From Caballeronia sordidicola (GTDB lineage: Bacteria > Pseudomonadota > Gammaproteobacteria > Burkholderiales > Burkholderiaceae), in contig NZ_MTHB01000246.1 of the NCBI RefSeq assembly GCF_002220365.1, forward strand, positions 186,001-250,000: DNA of 64,000 nt, read 5' to 3'. This document shows, piece after piece, positions 8,418-18,059 of this stretch. The notes beneath the pieces were generated by a model. The model saw nothing but the letters and a program-made list of their open reading frames with translations. It was not told where the DNA came from and ran no database searches. Made by a program: the position numbers and the translations under genes. How positions within the stretch are numbered: the first letter of the stretch is position 1; every line of letters begins with the position of its first letter.

Positions 8418-10631
8418 CTATCCGTCGACGACAGCCTGAGCGCAATGCTCGCTTTCATGTGCCTCGCTGCTTGCCGCCGCGAGTTGCGGCAGGCGGCGCG
8501 CAAGCGCATCGCCCGCGCGCACGCCCTTGCCTGCAGGCAGAACGAACAGTGGATTGATGTCGAACTCCTTCAGACCCGGCGCAAGGTCGAGTGCCATCGC
8601 GGACATGGCAACAATTGCGTCCGCAAGCGCGTCGATATCGCCCGGTGGCTTGCCGCGCGCGCCGTTGAGTATTGCGTACGCACGCAGTTCGCGGATCATC
8701 GCATGCGCGTCGGCGTGCGAGACCGGCGCGAGGCGCCACGCCACGTCCTTCAGCGCCTCGGCGTAGATCCCGCCGAGTCCGCACATCACGGCGGGTCCGA
8801 ACGACGGATCGTTCTCGACGCCGACGATCATCTCCACCGCGTGGCGAATCTCTTCCTGCACGAGCACGCCGTCGATCCTCGCGCCGGGAACATGGCTCCG
8901 CGCGTTCGCGACGACTTCATCGAACGCGTCCGCCAGCATCGCCTCATCGCGAATGCCGACGCGCACCGCGCCCGCTTCGGTCTTGTGCGGGATATCGGGC
9001 GACTGGACCTTGATGACAAGCGGAAAGCCGATCGACCGCGCGATCGATCGCGCTTCATCGCGGTTCTGCGCGAGCGCGCCCTTCGGAGTATCGATGCCAT
9101 AGTGCGCGAGGAGCGCCTGCGCCGCGTGCTCAGTGAGATCGCCCGGATTCTCGGCGAGCAACGCATGCGCTTGCCTGACATGACGACGCAAAGGCGCCGG
9201 TGCGAGTCGTGCCATCTCCCGCGCGCGGCGTGCCTGTGCATAGTTCGACAGCACAGCGAAAGCGCGCCCACAGCGCACGGGCGTTGCATAGAGCGGCACG
9301 CCGCTCTGCTCGATCACGTCGTACGCTTTGCTCGCCATGTCGCGGCGTGCATTCCAGGCGAGCATCATCGGTTTGTCGGTCGAACGATAGACACGCACGA
9401 TCGCCTCGGCCATCGCGAGCGCGACATCGCCGCTCGCAGCCGCCGCCATGATCGCGATCGAGTCGATGCCCGGATCGTCAGCGATGATCTGCAAGGCATC
9501 GGCAAATATCTTTGGCTCGGCGAGGATGCCGGCGGTCAGGTCAACGGGATTATTCAGCGACGCGAACGACGGCACGATCGGCTCGAGCGCGGCGAGCGTC
9601 TGCGCAGACAACGGCGCAAGCGTCATGCCCCGTTCGCTGCACGTATCGGTGATCAGGATGCCGGCGCCGCCCGAGAGCGTGACGACGGCGATCCGGTTGC
9701 CGCCGGGCAAGCGTTTCGCCTCGAACGCCTTCGCGTAGTCGCCGAGATCGGCCACGTCGGTTACTTCGATCACGCCCGTCTGACGGAATGCCGTGCGATA
9801 CAGCGTCGAAGCGCCGCCGAGATTCGCCGTGTGCGACGCGGCCGCCTTGGCGCCATCGGTGGTATTGCCGACCTTCCACGCTAACAGCGGCTTGCCGGCA
9901 TCGAGCGCCCGGGTCGCGACATCGACGAGCCGCCGTGCATCCTTCAACCCTTCGATGTACGTAGCGATCAGCGACGTTTGCGCGTCGTCGATGCAGGCGT
10001 CGACGAGGTCGAGCAGGCTCACGTCGGCTTCGTTGCCGGTCGTGATGAAATGCCGCAAGCCGATGCCGAGCTCGTCGGCCATGAGCAATAGCGCGCAGCC
10101 GAACCCGCCGCTCTGCGAGATCAGTGAGAGCCCCCCGGGCCGGTAATTGACGCCGAACGGCGCGCCGAAGCCTGCATAGACGCCAGTGTTCGTGCTGACG
10201 AGACCCTGGCAATTCGGTCCGATGATGCGAAGGCCAAAAGCGTTCGCAATCGCCGCGCATTCACGCTGCAGCGCAGCCCCGGCAACGCCCGCTTCCGCGA
10301 AGCCCGAGCTGTAGACGATTGCATAGCGGATACCCTTCTCGCCGCACTGGCGCAACATGTCCGGCACGCGCCGCGCGGCGACGAGGATCAGCGCGAGATC
10401 GGGCTTCGTGGGCAGGCTTTCGATGCTTGCGTAGCACGCAACCCCTGCGATTTCAGCGTATTTGGGGTTCACCGGATACAGCGCGCCTTGATAGCCGTGT
10501 TGCATGAGAAAGCGCATCGGTTGGCCGCTGATCGATTTAGAATCGTTCGATGCACCGATGATCGCGATCGAACGCGGACTGACCAGCCGGTCGATGTCGA
10601 GCGCGCGAGGTAACTTCATGGCGGCGCTCAT
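8418..10631 (-). CDS. NDP-forming acyl-CoA synthetase (acetate-CoA ligase family, ATP-grasp)
   Basis: Single-chain acid-CoA ligase of 737 residues. In order: CoA-binding Rossmann domain (SIAIIGASND near residue 20), succinyl-CoA-synthetase-like flavodoxin domains with the phospho-His candidate in ASHTANLGG near residue 267, and a C-terminal ATP-grasp domain (KTEAGAVRVG, near 555). It activates a carboxylic acid to its CoA thioester with release of ADP and phosphate. The ATG overlaps the stop of the acyl-CoA dehydrogenase (ATGA), so the two are co-translated. Substrate is unknown; relatives act on short-chain, aryl or hydroxycinnamic acids. Confidence 0.88.
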   Translation of the reverse strand: MSAAMKLPRALDIDRLVSPRSIAIIGASNDSKSISGQPMRFLMQHGYQGALYPVNPKYAEIAGVACYASIESLPTKPDLALILVAARRVPDMLRQCGEKGIRYAIVYSSGFAEAGVAGAALQRECAAIANAFGLRIIGPNCQGLVSTNTGVYAGFGAPFGVNYRPGGLSLISQSGGFGCALLLMADELGIGLRHFITTGNEADVSLLDLVDACIDDAQTSLIATYIEGLKDARRLVDVATRALDAGKPLLAWKVGNTTDGAKAAASHTANLGGASTLYRTAFRQTGVIEVTDVADLGDYAKAFEAKRLPGGNRIAVVTLSGGAGILITDTCSERGMTLAPLSAQTLAALEPIVPSFASLNNPVDLTAGILAEPKIFADALQIIADDPGIDSIAIMAAAASGDVALAMAEAIVRVYRSTDKPMMLAWNARRDMASKAYDVIEQSGVPLYATPVRCGRAFAVLSNYAQARRAREMARLAPAPLRRHVRQAHALLAENPGDLTEHAAQALLAHYGIDTPKGALAQNRDEARSIARSIGFPLVIKVQSPDIPHKTEAGAVRVGIRDEAMLADAFDEVVANARSHVPGARIDGVLVQEEIRHAVEMIVGVENDPSFGPAVMCGLGGIYAEALKDVAWRLAPVSHADAHAMIRELRAYAILNGARGKPPGDIDALADAIVAMSAMALDLAPGLKEFDINPLFVLPAGKGVRAGDALARRLPQLAAASSEAHESEHCAQAVVDG

Positions 10632-11863
10632 GCGGCACGCGCAGCGGTCGTGCCGACGCTGTCCTTCGCCTGCGCTTTTTCAGCCAGTGCTTCTTTCGCC
10701 TGTGCCGCGCGCCGCAACGTAATCTTCGCGATGTTCAACTGATGGATCTGCGTGGTGCCTTCGTAGATGCGAAATGCGCGGACATCGCGATAGAACCGTT
10801 CCACGGCATTGCCTGCGAGATAGCCTCGTCCGCCGAGCATCTGCACGGCCCGGTCCGCGACCCGCCCGCACATTTCGGAGGCGAACATCTTGCACATCGA
10901 CGCCTCCAGCGCGACGTCCTCGCCGGCATCGCGTTTGCGTGCGGTGTCGAGAATCATCGAGCGAGCGGCGTAGATCTCCGTCTGGCATTCGGCGATCAAA
11001 GCCTGCACGAGCTGGAAGTCCGAGACTGGCTTGCCGAACTGCTCGCGAGTGGACGTATAAGCAACCGCTTCGTCGAGCATGCGAATAGCGGGCCCTGTGC
11101 ACAGGGCGGCCAAGTGGATGCGCTGCTTGTTCAGCACCTTCATCGTCGTGCGAAATCCCTGCCCTTCCTTTGCTCCGATCAGGTTCGCCACCGGCACCCG
11201 GCACGCGTTGAAATGCACGTCGCCGACGGGAGAGCCGGCCTGCCCCATCTTCTGATACGGCTCGCCCGTCGAGAGGCCGGGCATGCCGCGCTCGACCAGG
11301 AACGCAGAGATGCCAGCCGCCCCCGGGATCGACGCATCGGTGCGGGCCATGACCGTAAAGAGGTCGGCAATGGGCGCGTTGGTGATGAAGCACTTGCTGC
11401 CGTCGAGTACATAGTGGTCGCCGTCGCGCCGAGCGGTTGTCTGTAGCGCGGTCGCGTCCGACCCGGCGTCCGGCTCGGTCAGCGCGAACGCGCCGGTCAT
11501 CGCGCCCGATGCGAGGAGCGGCAGGTAACGCAGCTTCTGGTCGTCCGTGCCGTCCGCGACAAGCGCTTCGGAACCGATGCCCGTGTTCGTTCCGACGCGC
11601 GCTCGAAACGCTACCGACGCTTGTGAGAGCACGAACGCTCCGCGAACAAGTTGTTCCGTCGAAAGGCCCGCGCCGCCGAAATCGCGCGGAATGCTCCAGC
11701 CAAAGTAGCCGAGTCCGCGCATCCGATCGACAAGATCTGCGGGGACCTGGTCCGCCTGCTCGATCTCGTTCTCGCGTGGAATCGCCTCCTCCCGTACGAA
11801 ACGCGTTACGTCGGCGAGTAGTGCATCGAACTCAGCGTCGAATTCAAGGATTTGTCTGCTCAT
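10628..11863 (-). CDS. Acyl-CoA dehydrogenase
   Basis: FAD-dependent alpha,beta-dehydrogenation of an acyl-CoA, 411 residues. The ATG at 11863 is preferred over 11878 because GGAG lies 7 nt in front of it. The first family signature is AFALTEPDAGSDATA, the FAD-binding Gln-Met-Leu-Gly-Gly-Arg-Gly segment is near the C-terminus, and the general-base Glu is expected in IYEGTTQIHQLNIA. With the overlapping CoA ligase and the MFS importer it forms an import, activate and oxidise operon. A divergent IclR gene 140 bp away is the likely regulator. Confidence 0.92.
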   Translation of the reverse strand: MSRQILEFDAEFDALLADVTRFVREEAIPRENEIEQADQVPADLVDRMRGLGYFGWSIPRDFGGAGLSTEQLVRGAFVLSQASVAFRARVGTNTGIGSEALVADGTDDQKLRYLPLLASGAMTGAFALTEPDAGSDATALQTTARRDGDHYVLDGSKCFITNAPIADLFTVMARTDASIPGAAGISAFLVERGMPGLSTGEPYQKMGQAGSPVGDVHFNACRVPVANLIGAKEGQGFRTTMKVLNKQRIHLAALCTGPAIRMLDEAVAYTSTREQFGKPVSDFQLVQALIAECQTEIYAARSMILDTARKRDAGEDVALEASMCKMFASEMCGRVADRAVQMLGGRGYLAGNAVERFYRDVRAFRIYEGTTQIHQLNIAKITLRRAAQAKEALAEKAQAKDSVGTTAARAA

Positions 11864-11930
11864 TGCTGTCTCCGTCATGTGTCCGGTTTATGGCTTTACT
11901 ATCGAACTTTCCGAACGAAAAGGCGCTAAG

Positions 11931-11949
11931 TGTTCGACTATGCTGAACA
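11931..11949. promoter_or_regulatory. Inverted repeat in the acyl-CoA dehydrogenase / iclR divergent region
   Basis: TGTTC and GAACA flank a 9-base centre between the divergent acyl-CoA dehydrogenase and IclR genes. Position and symmetry suit an operator for the IclR protein, but the arms are only 5 bp and could be chance. Confidence 0.35.
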
Positions 11950-12003
11950 GAGTTTGGATATGCGGAACACGGGGAGCAAAATGGGGTTATTAGAGGAGGC
12001 GCA

Positions 12004-12852
12004 ATGGAACGCAAGAACACGCCGGAAACGGCAACGATCGCGAGCGATTATCTGGATTCGAAGGCGCGCTATGTTCCCGATGAATTCGACGGCGACCGGC
12101 AATTCGCCACTACGCTGGCGCGCGACCTCGACATATTGCATACCTTCACGCCGCGCGATTCGCAGCTCGGCAACGCTGAGCTCGCCGCGCGCACCGGCAT
12201 GACCAAGGCCGCGATTTCGCGGTTCACGTACACGTTGACGAGGCTCGGCTACCTGCGCGTGAACCGGATGAACAACAAGTTCCAGCTCGGCTCGGCCGTG
12301 TTGTCGCTTGGCTATCCGCTGCTCGCGAGTCTCGCCGTGCGGCAGATCGCGCGACCCTCAATGAAAGAACTGGCGGACCATATCCGCGGGTCGGTGTCGC
12401 TCGGCATGCGCGACCGGCTGAATGTGGTGTATCTGGAAAGTAGCCGCAGCAGCACGCCGCTTGGATTGCCCGCGGACATCGGCTTGAGCTATCCGATTGT
12501 TCGCACCGCCATGGGCCGTGCCCTTCTCGCGGCGCTGCCGGGCGAACGGCGCGAGGCGCTATTGAATGAGATCTCGGTCAAGACGCCCGATGAATGGAAC
12601 ACCTTCGGGAAACGCGTGCTGCAGAGCATCGACTATTTTCACGAGCGCGGCTTTTGCGTGTCGTACGGCGATCTGCGTCGCGAAGTGCACGCCGTGGCGG
12701 TGCCAATGAGGCCAGCGGCCGACGGCGAGATTCTCGTGTTCAACTGCGGCGTGCCTTCTTACCTGCTCAAGGACGGACAGTTGGAGCGCGACGTCGGGCC
12801 GCGCCTGTTGTCCATGGTGCGTAGTGTCGAAGGAGCGATGGGGATTTTTTAG
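12004..12852 (+). CDS. IclR family transcriptional regulator
   Basis: DNA-binding regulator of 282 residues with an N-terminal winged HTH (LARDLDILHTF to SRFTYTLTRLGYLRV, about residues 38-82) and a C-terminal effector domain (about 100-275) of the IclR type, including the YLESSRSSTPLGLPADIG and GFCVSYGDLRREVHAVAVP segments. AGAGGAGG precedes the ATG. It is divergent from the acyl-CoA dehydrogenase, ligase and MFS operon and most likely controls it in response to a carboxylic acid or its CoA ester. An N-terminal extension of about 35 residues precedes the HTH. Confidence 0.9.
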   Translation: MERKNTPETATIASDYLDSKARYVPDEFDGDRQFATTLARDLDILHTFTPRDSQLGNAELAARTGMTKAAISRFTYTLTRLGYLRVNRMNNKFQLGSAVLSLGYPLLASLAVRQIARPSMKELADHIRGSVSLGMRDRLNVVYLESSRSSTPLGLPADIGLSYPIVRTAMGRALLAALPGERREALLNEISVKTPDEWNTFGKRVLQSIDYFHERGFCVSYGDLRREVHAVAVPMRPAADGEILVFNCGVPSYLLKDGQLERDVGPRLLSMVRSVEGAMGIF

Positions 12853-12938
12853 GCCCAAAGCCCTCCACAAAGTCTGCCCCCGCCTGCGACAAAATCCCCC
12901 GCGTTACACTACGCTCCACTCCAGCGGGGACCCCTCAA

Positions 12939-13958
12939 GTGGCAAAAGTACCCACGATTCGCGATGTCGCCGAACTGGCGGATGTATCGAAGGCAACCGT
13001 TTCGCGTTACCTGAACGGTAGCCTCGCGCTGCCGCCCGACACGGCCAAGCGCGTGGACGACGCCGTCGTCGCACTCAACTACCGCCAGAACAGTCTGGCC
13101 AGGCGCCTGAGTCTCGGCAGCAGCGAGACCATTGGCCTCGCCATGCCGGAGGTCGCCAATCCGTTCTTCGCGGAGCTCGCGGATGCCGTGGAGGAAGCCG
13201 CCTCCGCAAGCGGCTATGGCCTCGCGCTCTGCATCACGCGCAACAAGCTTGAACGTGAGACGTTGTATCTGCGCTGGCTCGATACCCGCCACCTCGACGG
13301 CCTGATCTTCGCGACCAATCGCCCGGACGACGGCTCGCTGCGCAGCCTGATCGGCGAGCGCGCCAACATCGTGCTGGTCGACGAGGACGTGCCGGGTACC
13401 GACGTGCCGAAGGTGTTCGTCGACAATGTGGAAGGAAGCTATCTGGCGACTCGCCATCTGCTTGACGCGGGGCATCGGCGGATCGCGCACGTGACCGGTC
13501 CCGAAACGCTGTTCACCGTGCAGGAAAGGCTGGAAGGTTACCGCCGCGCGCTGGCCGAAGCACAAGTGCCCTTCGATGCCGACCTCGTCCGTTACGGCTC
13601 CTACGACCGCCGCTTCGGACGTGCCGTGGGTGCCGACCTGATCGCGTGCGCGCAACCGCCCACCGCCCTGTTTGCCACAAGCGACTACATCGCGGTCGGC
13701 TTGCTCGATGCTTTGCGCGAGCGCGCGCTGGACGTGCCCGGCTACATGTCGATCGTCGGCTTCGACGACATGGAATTCGCCAGCCTCCTGATGCCTCCGA
13801 TCACGACAGTGCGCCAGTCGGCCGCCGAGCTTGGCCGGACCGGCGTCGCCTTGCTGGTCGCGATGCTGAGCGGGCAAGCCACGGCCCCGCCCACCGTACG
13901 CCGTCTGCCGGTCAAGTTGATCGAACGCGCGTCAGTCGGTCCGCCGCGCTCCGTTTAG
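12939..13958 (+). CDS. LacI family transcriptional regulator
   Basis: Repressor of 339 residues starting at GTG. The LacI HTH is at residues 6-27 (TIRDVAELADVSKATVSRYL), followed by a periplasmic-binding-protein-like sugar domain with the usual GFDD segment near residue 275. It lies 213 bp upstream of a sugar-type ABC operon on the same strand. A perfect TAAACCGGTTTA palindrome in that gap is its likely operator, so this protein probably represses the 14.2-20.6 kb operon. Confidence 0.92.
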   Translation: MAKVPTIRDVAELADVSKATVSRYLNGSLALPPDTAKRVDDAVVALNYRQNSLARRLSLGSSETIGLAMPEVANPFFAELADAVEEAASASGYGLALCITRNKLERETLYLRWLDTRHLDGLIFATNRPDDGSLRSLIGERANIVLVDEDVPGTDVPKVFVDNVEGSYLATRHLLDAGHRRIAHVTGPETLFTVQERLEGYRRALAEAQVPFDADLVRYGSYDRRFGRAVGADLIACAQPPTALFATSDYIAVGLLDALRERALDVPGYMSIVGFDDMEFASLLMPPITTVRQSAAELGRTGVALLVAMLSGQATAPPTVRRLPVKLIERASVGPPRSV

Positions 13959-14013
13959 CAGCCGCTTCTGTCCGGCTTCCCCTCCGTATTTACCCGTATC
14001 TTTTTTGAAACGA

Positions 14014-14042
14014 TTGACAGCCCAATACTCGCGGATTAATTT
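14014..14042 (+). promoter_or_regulatory. Sigma-70-type promoter of the sugar ABC operon
   Basis: A perfect TTGACA (14014-14019) stands 17 bp from TAATTT (14037-14042). This is the best promoter match in the window. The LacI-type palindrome at 14046-14057 begins 4 bp after the -10 box, at the expected start of transcription, which is a typical repression arrangement. Confidence 0.65.
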
Positions 14043-14045
14043 TTA

Positions 14046-14057
14046 TAAACCGGTTTA
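14046..14057. promoter_or_regulatory. LacI-family operator palindrome, site 1
   Basis: TAAACCGGTTTA is a perfect 12-bp palindrome with the central CG step typical of LacI-family operators. It directly follows the promoter of the sugar ABC operon and lies downstream of a lacI-type gene. A second site with the same AACCGGTT core is at 18060-18069. Confidence 0.7.
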
Positions 14058-14171
14058 CAAGCGGGCGGCGCAATGTCGGTTGCGCCCATGAAGTCCTTCT
14101 TTAATCATCGGCCGCGGGGGCGCTCATGGAGCGCGCGAGCCGCGTCCGGATCAACCAGGAAAGGGATTCCA

Positions 14172-15116
14172 ATGAGCGCAGAAGTTAAATTTCGCCGCAT
14201 GACCGCCGTCTTGTTGAGCGCCGCTTTGCTTACCATTGCAGGCAGTGCAGTGGCGGCAGGCAAGAAGATCGCCATGGTGCAGATCAACCAGGAAGCGCTG
14301 TTCTTCACCCAGATGGATCAGGGAGCCCAGGCAGCGGCAAAAGCGGCGGGCGTCGAACTGGAGATCTTCAACTCGAACAACGACCCGAGCGCGCAGAACA
14401 ACGCGATCGAAACCTATATCCAGCAGAAAGTGGATGCCATTCTCGTGGTCGCCATTGATGTGAACGGCATCAAGCCCGCCATCACGGAGGCCAAGAAAGC
14501 CGGCATTCCGGTGGTGACCATCGACGCTATCGTCGACGGTGACAACTCGGTGCAAGTCGGCGTGGACAACAAGAAAGTCGGCGAAGACATCGGCAAGTAC
14601 ACGGCGAATTACATCAAGACAAATCTTGGCGGCAACGCGAACATTGGCGTGGTGGGTGCGCTGAATTCGTTCATTCAGAATGTGCGCCTCGATGGCTTCA
14701 AGGCGGGCATCGCGACGGTGCCGGGGGCGAAGATCGTCTCTACCGTCGATGGGCAAAACGTCCAGGATCAAGCGCAAACTGCCGCTGAAAACCTCATTTC
14801 CGCCAATCCAAATCTGCAGATCGTCTATGCAACCGGTGAGCCTGCATTGATCGGTCTCGTTGCGGCGACTTCGGCACAGGACGCAACCGGCCGCGTGAAG
14901 ATTGTTGGTTGGGACTTGAGCGCGCAGGCTATCAAAGGCATTGATGCGGGCTTCGTGACAGCAGTGGTTCAGCAGGACCCGGAAGGCGAAGGCCACGCCG
15001 CAGTAAATGCCGCAATGAAGCTCATCAACAAGCAGCCGGTCCAGAAAAACATCTCGGTACCGGTGACGATCGTGACCAAGGCGAACGTAGGTAAATACCG
15101 GGCCATCTTCAAGTAA
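14172..15116 (+). CDS. Sugar ABC transporter substrate-binding protein (RbsB/YtfQ type)
   Basis: Periplasmic binding protein, 314 residues from the ATG at 14172, which has AGGAAAGGG in front of it. An upstream in-frame ATG at 14073 would add an Arg-rich leader with no signal. Residues 1-31 form a Sec signal peptide ending AGSAVAAG. The mature part has the two-lobe type 1 fold: IAMVQINQEALFFTQMDQGA, then NNAIETYIQQKVDAILVVAID, and GWDLSAQAIKGID near 250. It is the first gene of an operon with a single-domain ATPase and one permease. The ligand is a sugar or sugar-like compound. Confidence 0.92.
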   Translation: MSAEVKFRRMTAVLLSAALLTIAGSAVAAGKKIAMVQINQEALFFTQMDQGAQAAAKAAGVELEIFNSNNDPSAQNNAIETYIQQKVDAILVVAIDVNGIKPAITEAKKAGIPVVTIDAIVDGDNSVQVGVDNKKVGEDIGKYTANYIKTNLGGNANIGVVGALNSFIQNVRLDGFKAGIATVPGAKIVSTVDGQNVQDQAQTAAENLISANPNLQIVYATGEPALIGLVAATSAQDATGRVKIVGWDLSAQAIKGIDAGFVTAVVQQDPEGEGHAAVNAAMKLINKQPVQKNISVPVTIVTKANVGKYRAIFK

Positions 15117-15158
15117 GCCCTTTCACTGAGCCCGCTTTCGCCTTCCTCGGAGAACGTT

Positions 15159-15947
15159 ATGCAAACCGATGCTGCAACGCCGCGCGTGCGCATGGAGAAC
15201 ATCACCAAGAGTTATGGCGCCGTGCAGTCGCTGCGCGGCGTCGACCTGCACGTGATGCCCGGTGAAGTGCTCGGGCTCGTTGGCGACAACGGCGCGGGCA
15301 AGTCGACCGTCTCGAAGGTGCTCTCGGGTGCGGTGATACCGGACAGCGGCAGTATCGAAATCGACGGCAAGCGGGTCAGCTTCTCGGACCCGGGCGATGC
15401 TCGCACGCATCACATCGAAATGGTTTATCAGGATTTGTCGCTGTGCAATACCGTCGATGTAGCCGGTAACCTGTTCCTCGGCCGGGAACCGATGCGCCGC
15501 ATCTGCGGTGTGCCGGTGCTTGATCATCGAAAGATGCATCACGACGCTCGCGAGATGCTGAACAACCTCGGCATCCGCATCCCGAGCACGAAACTGGACG
15601 TGGAAAATCTGTCGGGCGGTCAGCGTCAGGCCATTGCGATTTCGCGGGCAGTATCGTTCGATCCGAAAGTGTTGATCATGGATGAACCCACGGCTGCGCT
15701 TGCCGTGGCCGAAGTCGAAGCGGTGCTGGAACTCGTGCACACGATCAGCGAGCGCGGTGTCAGCGTGATCTTGATCAGTCACCGCCTGCAGGACCTGTTC
15801 CTGGTGTGCGACCGTATCAGCGTGATGTACGAAGGCCAGAACGTCGCGGACCGCAAGATCGGCGAGACAAATCTGGAGGAAATCGTCGATCTTATCGTGG
15901 GCCATAAGTTCAGCGCACGCTCGGCCCGTGCGCTTGCGGAGAATTGA
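15159..15947 (+). CDS. Sugar ABC transporter ATP-binding protein (single ABC domain)
   Basis: Cytoplasmic ATPase of 262 residues with Walker A GDNGAGKST near residue 44, signature LSGGQRQAIAISRA near 149, Walker B VLIMDEPTA and a switch His in LISHRL. RbsA-type ATPases have two fused ABC domains and about 500 residues; this one has one domain, as in FrcA-like systems, so two copies presumably pair in the complex. GGAGAACGTT precedes the ATG. The permease begins 1 bp after its stop. Confidence 0.92.
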   Translation: MQTDAATPRVRMENITKSYGAVQSLRGVDLHVMPGEVLGLVGDNGAGKSTVSKVLSGAVIPDSGSIEIDGKRVSFSDPGDARTHHIEMVYQDLSLCNTVDVAGNLFLGREPMRRICGVPVLDHRKMHHDAREMLNNLGIRIPSTKLDVENLSGGQRQAIAISRAVSFDPKVLIMDEPTAALAVAEVEAVLELVHTISERGVSVILISHRLQDLFLVCDRISVMYEGQNVADRKIGETNLEEIVDLIVGHKFSARSARALAEN

Positions 15948-15948
15948 C

Positions 15949-16953
15949 ATGGAACTCGCCATGCACGACAACAAGTCCAAGGCGCCGCGCCTGTCGCTCA
16001 AGCACTTGCTCGGCCGCAATGCAGGCGTAGCGAGCATTGCAGCATTCTTCATTGTCTGCGCCCTCGCCTTTACGCTTACGACGCACACGTTCCTCACCGC
16101 CGGCAACCTGCTTAACGTACTCCGTCAAAGCGCGCCACTGCTGATCGTCGCCACGACGATGACGCTTGTCATCACGACGGGGGGGATCGACCTGTCGATC
16201 GGCTCCACGCTCGCGCTGGTCGGCGCGCTCTCGGCTATCGCGTTGCGAGCCGGCGCGCCGGGTATCGTCGTGCTGCTCGGTGGCCTCACGCTTGGCGCGC
16301 TGATCGGTGCAATCAATGGCTACTTCATCGCGTTTGCGGGAATGCCGGCGTTCATTGTGACTTTGGGAACACTGTCGGTCGTGCGCGGTATCGCGTTGTT
16401 GATCACGCAAGGTTATTCAGTGCCGATCGAAAACAACGGATGGTTCGTCGAACTGGGCCGCGGGCGTTTGCTGGGCGTGCCAACGCCCGCGGTCATCGCG
16501 ATCGCCACGCTGCTTGCGGGATGGGTCACGCTACGGCATACGCGGTTCGGACGCTATGTGACCGGCATAGGCACCAACTCGGAAGGTGTACGCCGCGCGG
16601 GCGTCGATGTGCGCGCCGTCACGCTGAAGGTCTATGTCCTCAGCGGCGCGGCAGCGGGTCTCGCCGGACTGATCACGACGGCGCGGCTCGGCAGCGGATC
16701 GTCGAATCAGGGTGTTGGTTTTGAACTCGCCGTGATCGCTGCGGTCGTGCTCGGTAGTACTGACCTCTTTGGCGGCAGGGGAACCATTCTCGGCACCTTG
16801 CTGGGTGCGCTGACCATCGCGGTGCTCGGCAACGGACTGATCCTGATCAACGTTTCGCCGTTCTATACGCAGATCATCCAGGGCGCGATCATGCTGCTTG
16901 CGATCTGGCTCAATACGCGCATCTTCTCCGCGCAACGGCGCAAGAAAGGCTAA
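15949..16953 (+). CDS. Sugar ABC transporter permease (RbsC type)
   Basis: Membrane subunit of 334 residues starting at the ATG 15949, just after the ATPase stop. About eight to ten hydrophobic segments are visible. RbsC-family marks are VITTGGIDLSIGSTLAL near residue 75 and the cytoplasmic loop GIGTNSEGVRRAGVDVRAVT near 210, which contacts the ATPase. Only 3 bp separate its stop from the phosphotriesterase-like gene, so uptake and metabolism genes are co-transcribed. Confidence 0.92.
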   Translation: MELAMHDNKSKAPRLSLKHLLGRNAGVASIAAFFIVCALAFTLTTHTFLTAGNLLNVLRQSAPLLIVATTMTLVITTGGIDLSIGSTLALVGALSAIALRAGAPGIVVLLGGLTLGALIGAINGYFIAFAGMPAFIVTLGTLSVVRGIALLITQGYSVPIENNGWFVELGRGRLLGVPTPAVIAIATLLAGWVTLRHTRFGRYVTGIGTNSEGVRRAGVDVRAVTLKVYVLSGAAAGLAGLITTARLGSGSSNQGVGFELAVIAAVVLGSTDLFGGRGTILGTLLGALTIAVLGNGLILINVSPFYTQIIQGAIMLLAIWLNTRIFSAQRRKKG

Positions 16954-16956
16954 GCG

Positions 16957-18036
16957 ATGAGTTCGATCTTCCGCCGCGACGCGCCGTTGCCAATAGGCAT
17001 TGGCAGCGGCCATGTGATGACCGTCCTCGGACCGCTCCCCGTCGGGCAGATGGGGGTAACGCTGATGCACGAGCATATCCTGCTGGATGCATCGGGAAAA
17101 TGGGTGCCGCCCAGTTGCTGCAGCGACCGGTTCATCGGCGAGCAGAAGGTTCATATCGGCATTCTAGGTGCGCTGCGGATGAATCCGCTGATGAACCGTG
17201 ACAACTGCCAGTTGTTCGACGCCGACGTAGCCGTTGAAGAGCTGATGCGCTTTCGCGAACTGGGCGGCAATACGGTGGTCGATCCGACCAATCTCGGCAT
17301 TGGACGAGATCCTGCCGCGCTGCAACGGATCTCACGCCGTACCGGCTTGAACATTGTGATGTCGACGGGGTTTTATCTCGAAGCGTCGCATCCGGACTAT
17401 GTGAAACACAAGTCGATCGACGAACTGGCGGCTCAACTGATTGCCGACGTTGGAGGCGCCATCGAAAAGCCCGACGTGGTTGCCGGAATGATCGGCGAGA
17501 TAGGCGTCTCGGCCGCTTTCACGGCCAACGAGGAAAAGTCGCTCCGCGCTGCCGCGCGAGCGAGTGCGGCAACGCATGTGCCAATCTCGGTGCATCTGCC
17601 CGGCTGGGTCCGGCACGGGCATCGCGTGCTCGATATCGTGGCGCAAGAAGGCGCCGACCTGAACCACACCGTGCTGTGCCACATGAACCCGAGCCATATG
17701 GACGTGGAGTACCAGCATTCACTCGCTGAACGCGGCGCTTGGCTCGAGTACGACATGATCGGCATGGAGTATTTCTACGCCGACGAAAACGCGCAATCGC
17801 CCTCTGATGAAGAGAACGCCCGCGCAATCAAGGCACTGGTCGATGCCGGATTTATCGACAGGATCCTCATGTCGCAGGACGTGTTCATGAAGATCATGCT
17901 GACGCGTTTTGGCGGCCACGGGTACGGCTACATCCTTAAATATTTCGTGCCTCGACTGCGGCGCCATGGCGTGACGAACGAGCAGATTGAAACAATGATG
18001 ATTGCGAACCCGGCGCGAGTGTTCTCGGGCAGATAA
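16957..18036 (+). CDS. Phosphotriesterase-family amidohydrolase (PHP/PTE-like)
   Basis: TIM-barrel metal hydrolase of 359 residues. Metal ligands visible are HEH in GVTLMHEHILLD near residue 37, a Glu in MIGEIGVS near 175 in place of the carbamylated Lys of true phosphotriesterase, His in VHLPGW and LCHMNPSHMD, and Asp in MSQDV. The bridging Glu points to the phosphotriesterase homology protein or lactonase side of the family rather than to organophosphate hydrolysis. Placed after a sugar-type importer, it probably opens a lactone or cleaves an ester or amide of the imported compound. Confidence 0.85.
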   Translation: MSSIFRRDAPLPIGIGSGHVMTVLGPLPVGQMGVTLMHEHILLDASGKWVPPSCCSDRFIGEQKVHIGILGALRMNPLMNRDNCQLFDADVAVEELMRFRELGGNTVVDPTNLGIGRDPAALQRISRRTGLNIVMSTGFYLEASHPDYVKHKSIDELAAQLIADVGGAIEKPDVVAGMIGEIGVSAAFTANEEKSLRAAARASAATHVPISVHLPGWVRHGHRVLDIVAQEGADLNHTVLCHMNPSHMDVEYQHSLAERGAWLEYDMIGMEYFYADENAQSPSDEENARAIKALVDAGFIDRILMSQDVFMKIMLTRFGGHGYGYILKYFVPRLRRHGVTNEQIETMMIANPARVFSGR

Positions 18037-18059
18037 CGGGTGTTTGCGTAAGACGATGT

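Noticed and set aside
8445..9884. 479-codon plus-strand frame opposite the acyl-CoA synthetase
   Set aside because: Arg/His-rich composition and no motif; the minus-strand gene has all ligase domains.
16957..18036. True organophosphate-degrading phosphotriesterase
   Set aside because: The bridging Lys is replaced by Glu (MIGEIG) and the gene lies in a sugar-type operon.
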